Below the pieces are notes generated by a model. That model saw nothing but the letters and a program-made list of their open reading frames with translations. It did not search any database and was not told where the DNA came from. The position numbers and the translations under genes are program-made. Of a stretch of DNA of 54,863 nucleotides, positions 31,121-40,968 are shown in pieces (position 1 is the stretch's first letter; every line of letters starts with the position of its first letter). This DNA is from Candidatus Harrisonbacteria bacterium CG10_big_fil_rev_8_21_14_0_10_49_15 (GTDB lineage Bacteria; Patescibacteriota; Minisyncoccia; UBA6257; 1-14-0-10-44-23), in the NCBI GenBank assembly GCA_002773415.1, contig PFBD01000023.1, forward strand, positions 37,084-91,946. The letters are read 5' to 3'.

Positions 31121-32032
31121 TCATAAAATTTCCCGCACTGCTCGCCAAATTTGTGAGGGGGTGTAGCGTTCCATTTCTAAAATCCCTCCCCCTACGGGTA
31201 CCTGCCTACCGGCAGGCAGGCTCCCTTTAGAAAAGGGAGAATAACCTAAGATGTCTCGGGGGCGAATCACCTCCTCTACCACGCCCACGTATTTTTTCAG
31301 TTCTCGAACATAATCCTCATCCGTAAAACCAGCGGTTTCTGCCGGCTTGTTTGCGGCGTTGATTATATAGATTTTTTTGGCTTCAGACTGCGCAACCGCC
31401 TCTTTCATACCAGTCACTAGAAAATTCGGAATTATAGAAGTATACAAGTCCCCCGGGCCAATAATGATTGCGTCCGCGCGCTCAATCGCCTGCCGCGCCC
31501 TTGGGTTAAGCGGCACCGGCTTCACAAACCCCACCCGCATAATCCCTACTCTAGTATTTTTACGCAGATCAATGTGCGTCTCCCCCACTATTCGATGACC
31601 ATTAGCCAACACCGCATACAGCGTCGCCGGTGTCAGGCTGGCCGGTAAAATATCCCCGCGCACTTTTAGGGCTTTTTTCAGCTCTTCAATTGCCTCCTCA
31701 AAACCGCCAAGATTTCTGGCTAATCCGGCGATAATCAAATTTCCCAACACTTGCCCCTTCAGTGGTCCGGTTTCAAATCTATGCGTAAACGCGGCTAACG
31801 CTTTTTTATCCTTAGTCTCTGAAAGTGCCACCAGCGCCCGGCGCGCGTCTCCCGGCGCCATTATCTTAAAGTGAGCCCGCACCGCTCCGCCACTGCCACC
31901 ATCATCCGCCGGCGTCTGAATGACGCTCAGGTGACCAACTCTCCTCTTGAGCGCCTGCAATACCGCCGCCGTTCCGTTAGCACCACCAATCACCACGATA
32001 CGTTTATTTTTGAGTAGATGTTTTTTTAACAT
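31121..32032 (-). CDS. yvcK: YvcK/CofD-family protein
   Basis: 303 residues from ATG at 32032. The Rossmann-type CofD fold is indicated by 'KRIVVIGGANGTAAVLQALKR', 'VIQTPADDGGSGGAVRAHF', 'PGDARRALVAL', 'GLARNLGGFEEAIEEL' and 'IIGPGDLYTSIIPNFLVTGM'. YvcK proteins bind UDP-GlcNAc and link central carbon metabolism to wall synthesis. CofD relatives make F420, but nothing else here suggests F420. The GGGTG loop is GGANGT. Near the C-terminus 'YSPFSKGSLPAGRQVPVGGG' is encoded by a dispersed repeat with a nested CCTGCCT palindrome (31180-31244). The protein reads through it in frame. Confidence 0.88.
   Translation of the reverse strand: MLKKHLLKNKRIVVIGGANGTAAVLQALKRRVGHLSVIQTPADDGGSGGAVRAHFKIMAPGDARRALVALSETKDKKALAAFTHRFETGPLKGQVLGNLIIAGLARNLGGFEEAIEELKKALKVRGDILPASLTPATLYAVLANGHRIVGETHIDLRKNTRVGIMRVGFVKPVPLNPRARQAIERADAIIIGPGDLYTSIIPNFLVTGMKEAVAQSEAKKIYIINAANKPAETAGFTDEDYVRELKKYVGVVEEVIRPRDILGYSPFSKGSLPAGRQVPVGGGILEMERYTPSQIWRAVREIL
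31180..31244. repeat. 'ctccctttt/gagggattt' repeat inside yvcK
   Basis: It aligns, in inverted orientation, with 53640-53703 and with the uninterrupted copy 20889-20944. The 20-bp palindrome at 31201-31220 sits between gggag and tac, as at 53663-53682. Confidence 0.8.
31201..31220. repeat. 20-bp CCTGCCT palindrome in coding sequence
   Basis: CCTGCCTACCGGCAGGCAGG. Together with one flanking base it encodes LPAGRQ within YvcK. Confidence 0.85.
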
Positions 32033-32033
32033 G

Positions 32034-32131
32034 GACGTCACTAATCACGAATAATCACTATTCCCACGAATAGCTCTCGGCGCCTTGTCTTAGATTAGTC
32101 TGATTCGTGCTTATTAGTGATTCGTGAGGTC
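32034..32131. repeat. GACNTC-ended palindromic element, copy 3
   Basis: Ends GACGTC and GAGGTC with arms cactaatcacgaataatcac and gcttattagtgattcgtga. It lies between the giant glucan-synthase gene and yvcK. Confidence 0.7.
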
Positions 32132-32157
32132 AGGAGAGACCTCCTAACTTTTATGTC

Positions 32158-35100
32158 CTACCTCAGTACCACCCGCACCTGATGCTCTACCTGATCATCT
32201 TCCAGTTCCAGGGTGTTACCACGAGTCTGCGTGCTATCAATAAATACGGCGCGAACACCACTACATTTGCCAAGAGGATTTTCAATTGTAATAACGTAGT
32301 CCGTCTGCCCGTACCGGTAGGTTATTTCACACTCCTTCCAACTGCTTGGAATACACGGCTCAATCTGCAGGAGTGCCCCCTGCTTTTTCAAGCCAAAAAT
32401 ATACTCTACCAGCGTTCTGTAAAACAGGCCAGCCGACCCGGTATACCAAGTCCACCCCCCTCTTCCTGCATACGAAGGCTCAGTGTAGACCTCAGAAGAA
32501 ACCACGTACGGCTCCACCCGATAACGATCTGCCTTTTCTTTACTGTCGCTCCGCTTAATTGGGTTAATCAGGTCTAGTAGAGCCATCGCATCGTCCCCCC
32601 GGCCCTGCCTGCAAAGTGCTTGCACTAACCAAATGGCCGCGTGATTGTACTGCGCCCCGTTTTCCCGCACACCGGGCGGGTAGTCTTTTAAGTAACCCGG
32701 GTTTAGCTCGCTCTTCTCTAGCGGCGGGGTTAGTAGACGGATAAACTGCTTATCTGGAGAAAGCAGTGCCAAGGCCGAATCAATCGCGAGCGCCGCCCGC
32801 TCCGGTTTACTGGCCCCACTCAGCACAGCCCAAGACTGAGCAATGGAGTCTATCCGGAACTCATCATTCAGCGAAGATCCCAAGGGCGCGCCATTGTCTA
32901 GATAAGCGCGTTTGTACCACTTGCCATCCCAGGCGTGGTCCTCCAGCGCGGTTTGCAGTCCCGTCTTAATATCAACAAAGCGCCTGGCGCGCTCCATATC
33001 AGAGCGTTGCTTTGCGACTGGCTCAAACTGGTCAAGCACTGTAAACAAGAACCAACCCAGCCAAACACTTTCTCCCCGCCCGCGCACACCGGCGTTATTA
33101 AGTCCGTCGTTCCAGTCCCCCTTACCAATTAGTGGCAGGCCATGCTCGCCAAAGCGTAGGCTGTGCTCTATTGCTCGGACAGCATGCTCGTAAAGCGAAT
33201 GTGATTCAGTAGTAGTCTCCGGAACACCAAGCCACTCCGGCCGCTCAATAAAGTGCGGCACCGGCGCTATTAAAAATGGCAGCTCTTCGTTCAAAATAGC
33301 ATAGTCTCCGGTGTGGGTAACGTAAAAACTAAGCACATACGGCAGCCAAAGCGCGTGGTCTGAAAAAAGTGCCCGCACGCCAAAATTATTATGCTCGTGC
33401 CACCAAGCCATCACGTCACCTTCTTGGAACTGGTGCCGCGCCGCTCGCAAAATATGCTCTCGCACTATCTCCGGCCTGGTCCAAACAAAAGCCATCACGT
33501 CTTGTAGCTGATCACGAAAACCATATGCGCCACTCGGCTGATACAAACCGGTCTTACCAAATAGCCGCGCGCTCGCAGTCTGGTATAAGAGCCAAGTATT
33601 ACCAAGCAGGTCCAGGCTCTTGTCCGGTGTTTTAATGGCGACACCTTCAGAAAGCTCATCCCAGACGGCGCTTGTCTCGCTCCGAGATTCTATCGCCGGC
33701 CGCGCTCCGTAGCGTTCAATCAACTCCCGGGCCGCCACCTCGCTCTCCGCATCACCTAGCAAAATGGTTATCTCAACCGTGCTACCGGCTGGTAGCTTAA
33801 TAGTGGACTGCATCGCCGCCGCCGGGTCAACCGGTTGGTCTATCGCACCGCTAAGCCGGTCATTACTAAGCGCCGCCGGCGCCTCCGGGCTACCGCAGTG
33901 GCCAAAGAATTCATGCCGGTCATTACTGAACGAAATCATTCCACTTGAAACAAACACAAAAGCCACTCGCCCCGCCAAGTCATTCCGCAGTGGATTTTGC
34001 ATAAAGATCGCCCCCAGCGAGTCATCGGTCCAGATCCGCAGTCCATGCCGGGTCGTGTCGCGTTGGGGTCCAAGAGTCGGCTCAATTAGCGTGAATAAAG
34101 AAAGCCGACAATCTTCATCTCCTTTGTTCGTTAAGCTAAGCTTTTGTATTTTAACCGTGTCATTAACAGCCACAGTTACCATCAGATCCTGGCGGATCTT
34201 CTCGTGAGCGGTGGAGAATGTAGAGTAGCCTCGTCCATGTCTTACTTCGTAGTTGTGCCCTCGCCGCGCCGGTGCCGGTGTAGCGCTCCAAAACTCCCCG
34301 GTAGAGTCGTCGCGCAGATAAAGATACTCCCCTGTTCGCTCTACAAGAACATCATTATGCCACGGGGTTAAGCGATTATCGTAACTGTCTATAGACCAGG
34401 TTGTCGCGTTCCCTTCCGCGGTAACAATTGTCCCAAAGTTTGGCCGGCCGATGATGTTCGCCCAAGCCACCGGCGACCGGTCTTGATCTGTAAGCGTCAT
34501 GCAGTACTCGCTTGTTTCCGGATCAAAACCGCCATACCCATTTTCAAATAGTTTAGCCGGCAACTCAGCAGATAACTTGGAAAGACTCGCCTGCGGTTTT
34601 GCCCGCTGGCCTGCACGCGCTACCAGTGGCACAACTGGCACAGCGTCAGTTGGCACAACCAGGCGCTTAAGCTGATCGCTTAAAGAGCCCTGCTTGCTAT
34701 CCAGCTCTACCGAAGCCGCCGAGCGAATCATCGCCTCTTCCTCCGGCTGGATAAGCTTAGTTCGGATATGATAAATTCCGCCAAGCGACTCTTTTACGGA
34801 CGAGCGGTTGTAGCTGATAATAAAGTCTATTTCGTCTTCCAGCGCTTTTATGTAGCCAACCGGGTAGTCATTTAAAATAGCGATATCTAAAGTAACGCCC
34901 TTGTAGCGAGCGTACTGTTCAAAGGCAAGCAGTCGCCGCGCGAACCAGATGTCTTCAAGGTCATGCACTTTGGCGACTAAAAGCGGTAGTGTTCCGGTCA
35001 GGCCGTGCTGCCACAAAGCGGCAATGGTTCCATTTTCCAAGCTCTGATTACTGCTCTGACCAGGCTTGCGCCGCCCCGTCATCACTCTGCTCAAAAGCTC

Positions 35101-38100
35101 CTGGAAAACCAGCGCGTCTTGAGACGCCGTCGCCAGCTTCGCTAATGTTCGGCTACTCTGCTTGTTGGTATTTTTCACCACACCATGACTGCTGGCCTCG
35201 TCCCGATATTTTTTCAAAAGCACTCGCAGCGCGTCTGCAGTCGGCGCGACCGCCGTGATAAAGGCTAGGCGCACCGACTTGCCTGCCGGCACCACAACCG
35301 TCTTTTTTAAACTCGCGACCGGGTCCAGTGGGTAGTTCGGAATCCCTTCTTGCGTCGCTCTCTGAAACAGGAGCGGCGTGCTTAGCGAGCCACTTCGGTC
35401 CACGCAGTCCTCACGAAGCACTCGCAACTCCGCATCCGCCTTACCTAGTTTGGTCAGCGTGTGTCCAAGGGTAATTCCCTCACCCCGTTTCTTTTCGGTG
35501 TTACCATTACTGCTACTGTTACTTCGGTCATTCCGGCTAAAGATTATCGCCTCATTTTTTTGGTCCGGCTCTGCCCGGACAAATAGTTTTTGAAACATCG
35601 GGTGGTGGCGGATCTGCCCCGGCTCCGCTAGTGCCACCTCGCCATAACTGGCCACCTCCAGCGTGTACAGCGTCTCGCCACTGTTAGTCAGGGTCAGCTC
35701 TCTGATCTCCACCGGCTCATCCGGGGCGACCGTCACAAACAACTCTGACTCCAGAGTCCCCCGCTCCGTCGTGAAGACAGCCGCGTTCTCTTTAAACTGA
35801 ACAGCATACTTGCCGCCCGCCACCGGCAAAGGCGTTGGCGACCAAATTTCCCCACTTGCCTTGTCTCGAATGTAAAGCGCCAAACCGCCGCGCTCTAAAA
35901 CAAAATCATCTTCGCCCTTGAAAAGTTCCGTCTGCAGATAACTGCTTCGGCCAACTCCGGCACTGCTAATAACTGTCTGCCAGCTGCCATTACCCAAATA
36001 AGCGTACTCCGGTTCGCCGGCAAACGCATCCGGCGTTCGGTGCGGGTCGCTCTCACTACTGCTCGCCGGCAGATACTTTAGCGGCAGATGATTGCGAAGC
36101 ACTCGTGTCTTTGGCGGCACCACATTTGGCATTTTTTCATCAAGTAGTAGTGCGACCGAACGCAGGCGCGGGTCCGCCTCGCTTAGCTTGTGCAGGCGGT
36201 TGTCGCGCAAAGTGTTCAGCAGCGCCGCCATAATAAATCCTTGGTGGTGGGCGTAGTGCACCTCCGCCCTCACCCCTCGGGCGCGTTTTTTGTGGCTGTC
36301 TTTTGAAAAGTCTAGCGCGTCATAAAATCCATAGCGGCTAAACATCCCGCGCCGCATCATTCGGCGAAGATTCGCAACCGCTCTGGACGGCTTGGTAAAC
36401 GGTAGCGCCAGGAAAGTTGTGTAAGGAGCGGCCACAAGATAGTTATTCAAATTCCGTTTTAAACCAAGCTCCGGCACACCAAAGACCTGGTACTGATAGT
36501 TTTGATTGATGTCCAAAGTGTCATAAGCCGACTCACCAATCCCCCACGGAACGCCATGGCGAGCACCATATTTAATATGCGCCCTGGTCGCGTTTGTTGC
36601 CGTCGCCCCAAGTACACTGAGCGGACTGGTCTTAAAGAAGAGCAGTGTGGTTAAGTATTCAAAAAGTGACCCCCCCCAGGAAGAGAGCAGCGGTCGCCCG
36701 CGGCCATTAATAAGTTTTCGGCTCAGGTAAAACCAGTGTTTTTTCGGTGCTTGGTTCTTTAGAATCGCAATCAGGCTGATGATATTTGTCTCTGAAGCCA
36801 TCAGGTTGTAGTGGACCGTATCCATGGTCTCAAAAGCGGCGTTGTAGCCCACTCGGAACAAGCCCCGCTCCGGATTATACAAGAAAGAAAAGTCCGCCTC
36901 TTCGAAAAGTTGTTGGCATCTGGTTTCAAGTCCCGCAAAGCGCTCTATCTCCCCGGCCGCCTGTCTGCCACTTTCTTGAACACTCCTCATCAAATCACTA
37001 AGCCAAGTTCGTAGTGCCTCTTTTGTAATCAGCGGCAGCTGAGAATCTTTAATGCTGTTATAAAGGTCAAGACTATCCAGCCTGGCAACAAAGCGTCCGT
37101 CCGCCAGTTCTGCAAGGCTCACCGGCGTGCCAACCGCATCGGTAAAGACGTGGAGCTGTCGCGCAAACTGTTCGCTCCCGGGTTCATGTTGGACCGGCGC
37201 GCTTAGCGCGGCGGCGGTCGCAAATGGTAGCAGTGAGTCTATTAAGGCTCGGATCTGCTCGTCTGCTTTACCAAGACGCAGCAGCCAGTAATCAATATCA
37301 AAGAACTCTTCAATGCCGTGGCGAACTGCCACCTCTTCTAGCAGGGTCTGCCACTCCACTCGTTTGCTTGCCAGCTTGTCCAAGAACAAGAGCAACTCGG
37401 CCGGCCGCGGCGCTTGCCACTCAAGCTCTTTGGCAAGCTGAGCGGCCTCTTTGATAATTCGCTGCAGCACGATCTTCTTTTCTGCGTCGTGAGATATTTT
37501 CAGTAGATCCTCCGCCGAGTCGCGCGTGGCCAAAAGCATGTCTTGGATGCCTTGAAGCATCGCCGTATCAACAAGCGGCGTTTGAGTAAGCGATCGCAGT
37601 CCCTGGGCTAACAGAAGCAGGCTAAGGGAGAAGTTAGCGCTATCAACTGAGGACACATACTTAGGAAAGACCGGATTCTTTGTCTTCAGGTCATACCAGT
37701 TGAAGAAGTGCCCGCGCCAGCGCTCCATGCTCTCTAGCGCCCCCATAGTCGCGCTTATCCGATGCTCAAAATCCTTCAAACCAAGATAACCAAATTCATA
37801 TGAAGCAAGCAGGCTTAAAAGCTGCATGCCGATATTTGTTGGCGAGGTCGTTGTTTGGATCTGGTTGTGCCGCTGCTCACTTAGGTTGTCCGGAATAAGC
37901 CAGTGATACTCCGGCAGGCCGTGCTCAATAAAGAACCGGGCAGTTCGGCAGGCAACCATCCGCAGGAACCGTTCTTGCCGCGCTGAAATATCCGGCGCTC
38001 GGGTTTCGCCGTCTTTGCCATATTCGTTTTGACTTATCAGGTAAGCAAACAGCGGCGAGGCCAGCCATAATAAACCCCAAGCCGCCAGGACCACACTCAT

Positions 38101-40968
38101 CATCCGATCAGTTATCAGCAGCGCCGCCGCCACTAAAAACAAACCGATCGGCTGCGTGCTCCAGAGTGCCAAGGCCACTTCATGCAAGCGGTCGCTTGCT
38201 CGCGCCGCCACTGCGCTGGCCGAGTCCCACTCTAGCAACTTTCTCTTGGTGACTAACTGGCGGACTAGCGCGCTCCCAATCGCGCCCAAAGTGACGATGG
38301 TCTGATGAAGCAGAAACGAGGCCTGGAGCAAGATCCGACCCAAGATGGTCGCTAGCAGTTCCTTTATTAGAAGAAGGTATCGCTTTGGATGCTCGTTGGT
38401 AGTAAATTGACTAAAGCGAAGCAGCCACTGCAGCAAAATAGGTAAGCTTAAAAAGATAGCCACGCCGATTTGCCAAAACCAAAGCCCGGTCACCACCCCC
38501 GCCCAGCTCGCAATCAGTATCAGTAGTAGGGCCGGCCGGATAAGACTCCGCCGCAGATTATCCGCGATTTTCCACCGGTCAATTACCGCGAACCGTTCTT
38601 TGGCTCTCAGGATCCAGCTCACTATCTGCCAATCCCCGCGGATATGCCGATTCAGCCGGCGCATGTACTCGTGGTAGCGCTGCGGAAACTTCTCAAATAT
38701 CTGGATATCGGTCGCCATCCCCACTCGAGCATAAATTCCCTCTAACAGATCATGACTAAGTACCAAATTCTCCGGGATCTTATCGGCCATGACCTGTTCA
38801 ATAATATCAATGTCATAAATACCCTTACCATAAAAGATACCGGCTCCAAACAGGTCATGATAAAGATCTGTGCTTGTGGTGGAGTACGGGTCTAGCCCAA
38901 CCGTAAAAGAAAAAAATCTGGAAAAAACCGAGCGGTGAGCGCTGTCCAGCTCAACCGTTACCGCCGGCTGGATTATCCCATAGCCTTCAGTAATAACTCC
39001 GCGTGCTTCGTCAAAGTAAGGGCGGTGTAGTGGATGGCTTATGCAGCCGATAAGCTCGCTCGCGCTCTCCCGCAGCAGCTGCGTGTCTTCATCTAAAGTA
39101 ATGACATAGACAATGTCTTTTGGTATTGCTCGCCGCTGCGCCTCCGTTAGCTGATAGCTGGTTTGTGTATCTCCTCTCAACAGCTTATTCAACTCGCGCA
39201 GCTTACCGCGCTTTCGCTCCCACTCCATAAAGACTCCCTCCTGCGGGTTCCAGCGCCTGCTCCGCGGCAAGAAAAAGAAACGCAAACCCTGCTTACGCGG
39301 GTAGCGCTTATTCAGCTCCGCGACCATCAGCTGAGCGTAGGCTAACAGCTCCGCGTCAGTTGGCAGCGTTTCGGAGTCGGCATCCGGCAGTCCGCCAAGC
39401 AGAGAAAAAAATATATTCTCATCCCGGTTGCTTAAAAAGTGGTTTTCCAACTTCCGGGCCAACTCATCAATAACCGCCTTGCTTCGCAAAACAGCCGGTA
39501 TCGCCACCATGGTTTTGTGCTGATCCAGCACGCCCTTAGTTAAATCCAGCCGAGGCAGTACCCGCGGCGGGATTATCCGAGCCACCAAGGTATTGGTAAG
39601 AGTCAAAGCGATCTCGCTTAAAATAAGTAAGAGAGCGAGCCAAACCACGACCAAAACACCAAGCGGCTGCCCAGATGAAACAGCTGGAATAAGCGGGCTT
39701 ATCAGTATGCCCAAGCCAATGGTCAGCGCCGCTGCCGGCCCAAAGTAAGTAGCGTATGGATGGCGCTTTATTAATCTTCGAACTCGTTCAACTATCCGCG
39801 GCCGGTAGTGCAGTTCCCGCTCAATTAGCGCTCGACCTTCGCCGAGCAGATAGTAACCAACATGGTGCGTCCGCGGATCAGTGGTTGCGTCAGCTTGGGC
39901 ATCCCTCGCGAACCGCAACGCTAGCCGAGCCACCTCCACCTCATGTACGCCACTGCGCTCGGCAATACTAACGGCCAGCGCCCTGAACAAGCCCCGGCTT
40001 TTTGCTTCAGTCAGGTGATAGAACCGTGCCGGATCTTCAAAAAGAACAGTATCAATACTGTTTACCTCTGCCGTAAAATCATCCCAAAGAAACTGATTAA
40101 TCCAGTGCAGGCTCGCCAGATTGTTAGTTATCAAGTGCGAGTTGGCCTCCCGAGAGCTTCGCTCCAGCTCGCTTAGATTAGCACTATCAATCCCCTGTTT
40201 TTGAAAGTTGAGCCGGATCCACTGTTTTATCGGCGCCGTCGTTTTCAGGCCATCGCGAGTCAGTTTCTCTTGCAAAAAAAATCCCATATGCAGAGGCAAG
40301 ACCGGATACTCATCAGTCAAGCTGTTAATGAGCTCAGAAAAGTTTGGGTTCTTACGTTCTGCCTCTTTGTGTATCTTTTCGTGCCAGTACCTAGACTGCT
40401 CATACTGCTTCAGTGATGTCAGGCTCCGCCTCATCAACTGCTGGATGTTCTCAACCAGCAGCGTTTTCAGGGCGTTTGGCAAAATAGTTAGCTCCAGAAC
40501 AGAAAGAGGCGCGCTCTGTTGGTACGCCTCAATAAAAGTAGCCAGGGTCTTTTTCGTAACAACGTTCTTGGTCGTCTTTAGAAGCTTCTCAAAAACATAG
40601 TGTACTCGCGGCAGCGTGCGCCCTTGGCTGGTGGTTATCTGGGGCAGCTGTCTAAAAACCTTTTTCGGGATACTCTTCTGAATATCACTAAGCGCCGCCT
40701 CTATGATATAGAAGTTGTCTAAGATCCACTCCATCTCATGCGTGAGATGATTAGCTCTTTTTATCTCCTTGGTTAGGCGTTTGAAAAGTCGATAGGTGTC
40801 TCGGTGCTGCGATTGCAACGAGGCGTAAAATGAGCTCGCCGTACCCGATTCAAGTACTGATGCTGTCGCGCTGCCCAGACTAGCACCAAGTTGAGCGATC
40901 TTCTTTTTTAAAACTGGGTCAAGTTTTTTGTTCTGCCGGTTGTTCGGGTTGTCCTGTGAGTTTGGCAT
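32158..40968 (-). CDS. Giant cyclic beta-1,2-glucan synthase-like protein (GT84 + glycoamylase + GH94)
   Basis: 2936 residues, unbroken. An N-terminal helical region is followed by membrane helices near 405-465. The GT84-type glycosyltransferase (about 480-800) has 'VYVITLDEDTQLL' near 626, 'LVLSHDLLEGIYARVGMATD' and 'RGDWQIVSWIL'. More membrane helices lie near 815-1005. A glycoamylase domain (about 1360-1570) has 'YNPERGLFRVGYN' and 'WGIGESAYDTLD'. Two GH94 beta-sandwich regions follow (about 1650-1900 and 2150-2420). The GH94 catalytic barrel (about 2430-2936) has 'GFRDQLQDVMAF' (catalytic Asp) near 2480 and 'FQEGDVMAWWHEHNNFGVR'. NdvB/ChvB of rhizobia have this order and make cyclic glucan at the inner membrane. 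It overlaps the dedA gene by 50 bases. It is very large for a reduced genome. Confidence 0.88.
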   Translation of the reverse strand: MPNSQDNPNNRQNKKLDPVLKKKIAQLGASLGSATASVLESGTASSFYASLQSQHRDTYRLFKRLTKEIKRANHLTHEMEWILDNFYIIEAALSDIQKSIPKKVFRQLPQITTSQGRTLPRVHYVFEKLLKTTKNVVTKKTLATFIEAYQQSAPLSVLELTILPNALKTLLVENIQQLMRRSLTSLKQYEQSRYWHEKIHKEAERKNPNFSELINSLTDEYPVLPLHMGFFLQEKLTRDGLKTTAPIKQWIRLNFQKQGIDSANLSELERSSREANSHLITNNLASLHWINQFLWDDFTAEVNSIDTVLFEDPARFYHLTEAKSRGLFRALAVSIAERSGVHEVEVARLALRFARDAQADATTDPRTHHVGYYLLGEGRALIERELHYRPRIVERVRRLIKRHPYATYFGPAAALTIGLGILISPLIPAVSSGQPLGVLVVVWLALLLILSEIALTLTNTLVARIIPPRVLPRLDLTKGVLDQHKTMVAIPAVLRSKAVIDELARKLENHFLSNRDENIFFSLLGGLPDADSETLPTDAELLAYAQLMVAELNKRYPRKQGLRFFFLPRSRRWNPQEGVFMEWERKRGKLRELNKLLRGDTQTSYQLTEAQRRAIPKDIVYVITLDEDTQLLRESASELIGCISHPLHRPYFDEARGVITEGYGIIQPAVTVELDSAHRSVFSRFFSFTVGLDPYSTTSTDLYHDLFGAGIFYGKGIYDIDIIEQVMADKIPENLVLSHDLLEGIYARVGMATDIQIFEKFPQRYHEYMRRLNRHIRGDWQIVSWILRAKERFAVIDRWKIADNLRRSLIRPALLLILIASWAGVVTGLWFWQIGVAIFLSLPILLQWLLRFSQFTTNEHPKRYLLLIKELLATILGRILLQASFLLHQTIVTLGAIGSALVRQLVTKRKLLEWDSASAVAARASDRLHEVALALWSTQPIGLFLVAAALLITDRMMSVVLAAWGLLWLASPLFAYLISQNEYGKDGETRAPDISARQERFLRMVACRTARFFIEHGLPEYHWLIPDNLSEQRHNQIQTTTSPTNIGMQLLSLLASYEFGYLGLKDFEHRISATMGALESMERWRGHFFNWYDLKTKNPVFPKYVSSVDSANFSLSLLLLAQGLRSLTQTPLVDTAMLQGIQDMLLATRDSAEDLLKISHDAEKKIVLQRIIKEAAQLAKELEWQAPRPAELLLFLDKLASKRVEWQTLLEEVAVRHGIEEFFDIDYWLLRLGKADEQIRALIDSLLPFATAAALSAPVQHEPGSEQFARQLHVFTDAVGTPVSLAELADGRFVARLDSLDLYNSIKDSQLPLITKEALRTWLSDLMRSVQESGRQAAGEIERFAGLETRCQQLFEEADFSFLYNPERGLFRVGYNAAFETMDTVHYNLMASETNIISLIAILKNQAPKKHWFYLSRKLINGRGRPLLSSWGGSLFEYLTTLLFFKTSPLSVLGATATNATRAHIKYGARHGVPWGIGESAYDTLDINQNYQYQVFGVPELGLKRNLNNYLVAAPYTTFLALPFTKPSRAVANLRRMMRRGMFSRYGFYDALDFSKDSHKKRARGVRAEVHYAHHQGFIMAALLNTLRDNRLHKLSEADPRLRSVALLLDEKMPNVVPPKTRVLRNHLPLKYLPASSSESDPHRTPDAFAGEPEYAYLGNGSWQTVISSAGVGRSSYLQTELFKGEDDFVLERGGLALYIRDKASGEIWSPTPLPVAGGKYAVQFKENAAVFTTERGTLESELFVTVAPDEPVEIRELTLTNSGETLYTLEVASYGEVALAEPGQIRHHPMFQKLFVRAEPDQKNEAIIFSRNDRSNSSSNGNTEKKRGEGITLGHTLTKLGKADAELRVLREDCVDRSGSLSTPLLFQRATQEGIPNYPLDPVASLKKTVVVPAGKSVRLAFITAVAPTADALRVLLKKYRDEASSHGVVKNTNKQSSRTLAKLATASQDALVFQELLSRVMTGRRKPGQSSNQSLENGTIAALWQHGLTGTLPLLVAKVHDLEDIWFARRLLAFEQYARYKGVTLDIAILNDYPVGYIKALEDEIDFIISYNRSSVKESLGGIYHIRTKLIQPEEEAMIRSAASVELDSKQGSLSDQLKRLVVPTDAVPVVPLVARAGQRAKPQASLSKLSAELPAKLFENGYGGFDPETSEYCMTLTDQDRSPVAWANIIGRPNFGTIVTAEGNATTWSIDSYDNRLTPWHNDVLVERTGEYLYLRDDSTGEFWSATPAPARRGHNYEVRHGRGYSTFSTAHEKIRQDLMVTVAVNDTVKIQKLSLTNKGDEDCRLSLFTLIEPTLGPQRDTTRHGLRIWTDDSLGAIFMQNPLRNDLAGRVAFVFVSSGMISFSNDRHEFFGHCGSPEAPAALSNDRLSGAIDQPVDPAAAMQSTIKLPAGSTVEITILLGDAESEVAARELIERYGARPAIESRSETSAVWDELSEGVAIKTPDKSLDLLGNTWLLYQTASARLFGKTGLYQPSGAYGFRDQLQDVMAFVWTRPEIVREHILRAARHQFQEGDVMAWWHEHNNFGVRALFSDHALWLPYVLSFYVTHTGDYAILNEELPFLIAPVPHFIERPEWLGVPETTTESHSLYEHAVRAIEHSLRFGEHGLPLIGKGDWNDGLNNAGVRGRGESVWLGWFLFTVLDQFEPVAKQRSDMERARRFVDIKTGLQTALEDHAWDGKWYKRAYLDNGAPLGSSLNDEFRIDSIAQSWAVLSGASKPERAALAIDSALALLSPDKQFIRLLTPPLEKSELNPGYLKDYPPGVRENGAQYNHAAIWLVQALCRQGRGDDAMALLDLINPIKRSDSKEKADRYRVEPYVVSSEVYTEPSYAGRGGWTWYTGSAGLFYRTLVEYIFGLKKQGALLQIEPCIPSSWKECEITYRYGQTDYVITIENPLGKCSGVRAVFIDSTQTRGNTLELEDDQVEHQVRVVLR

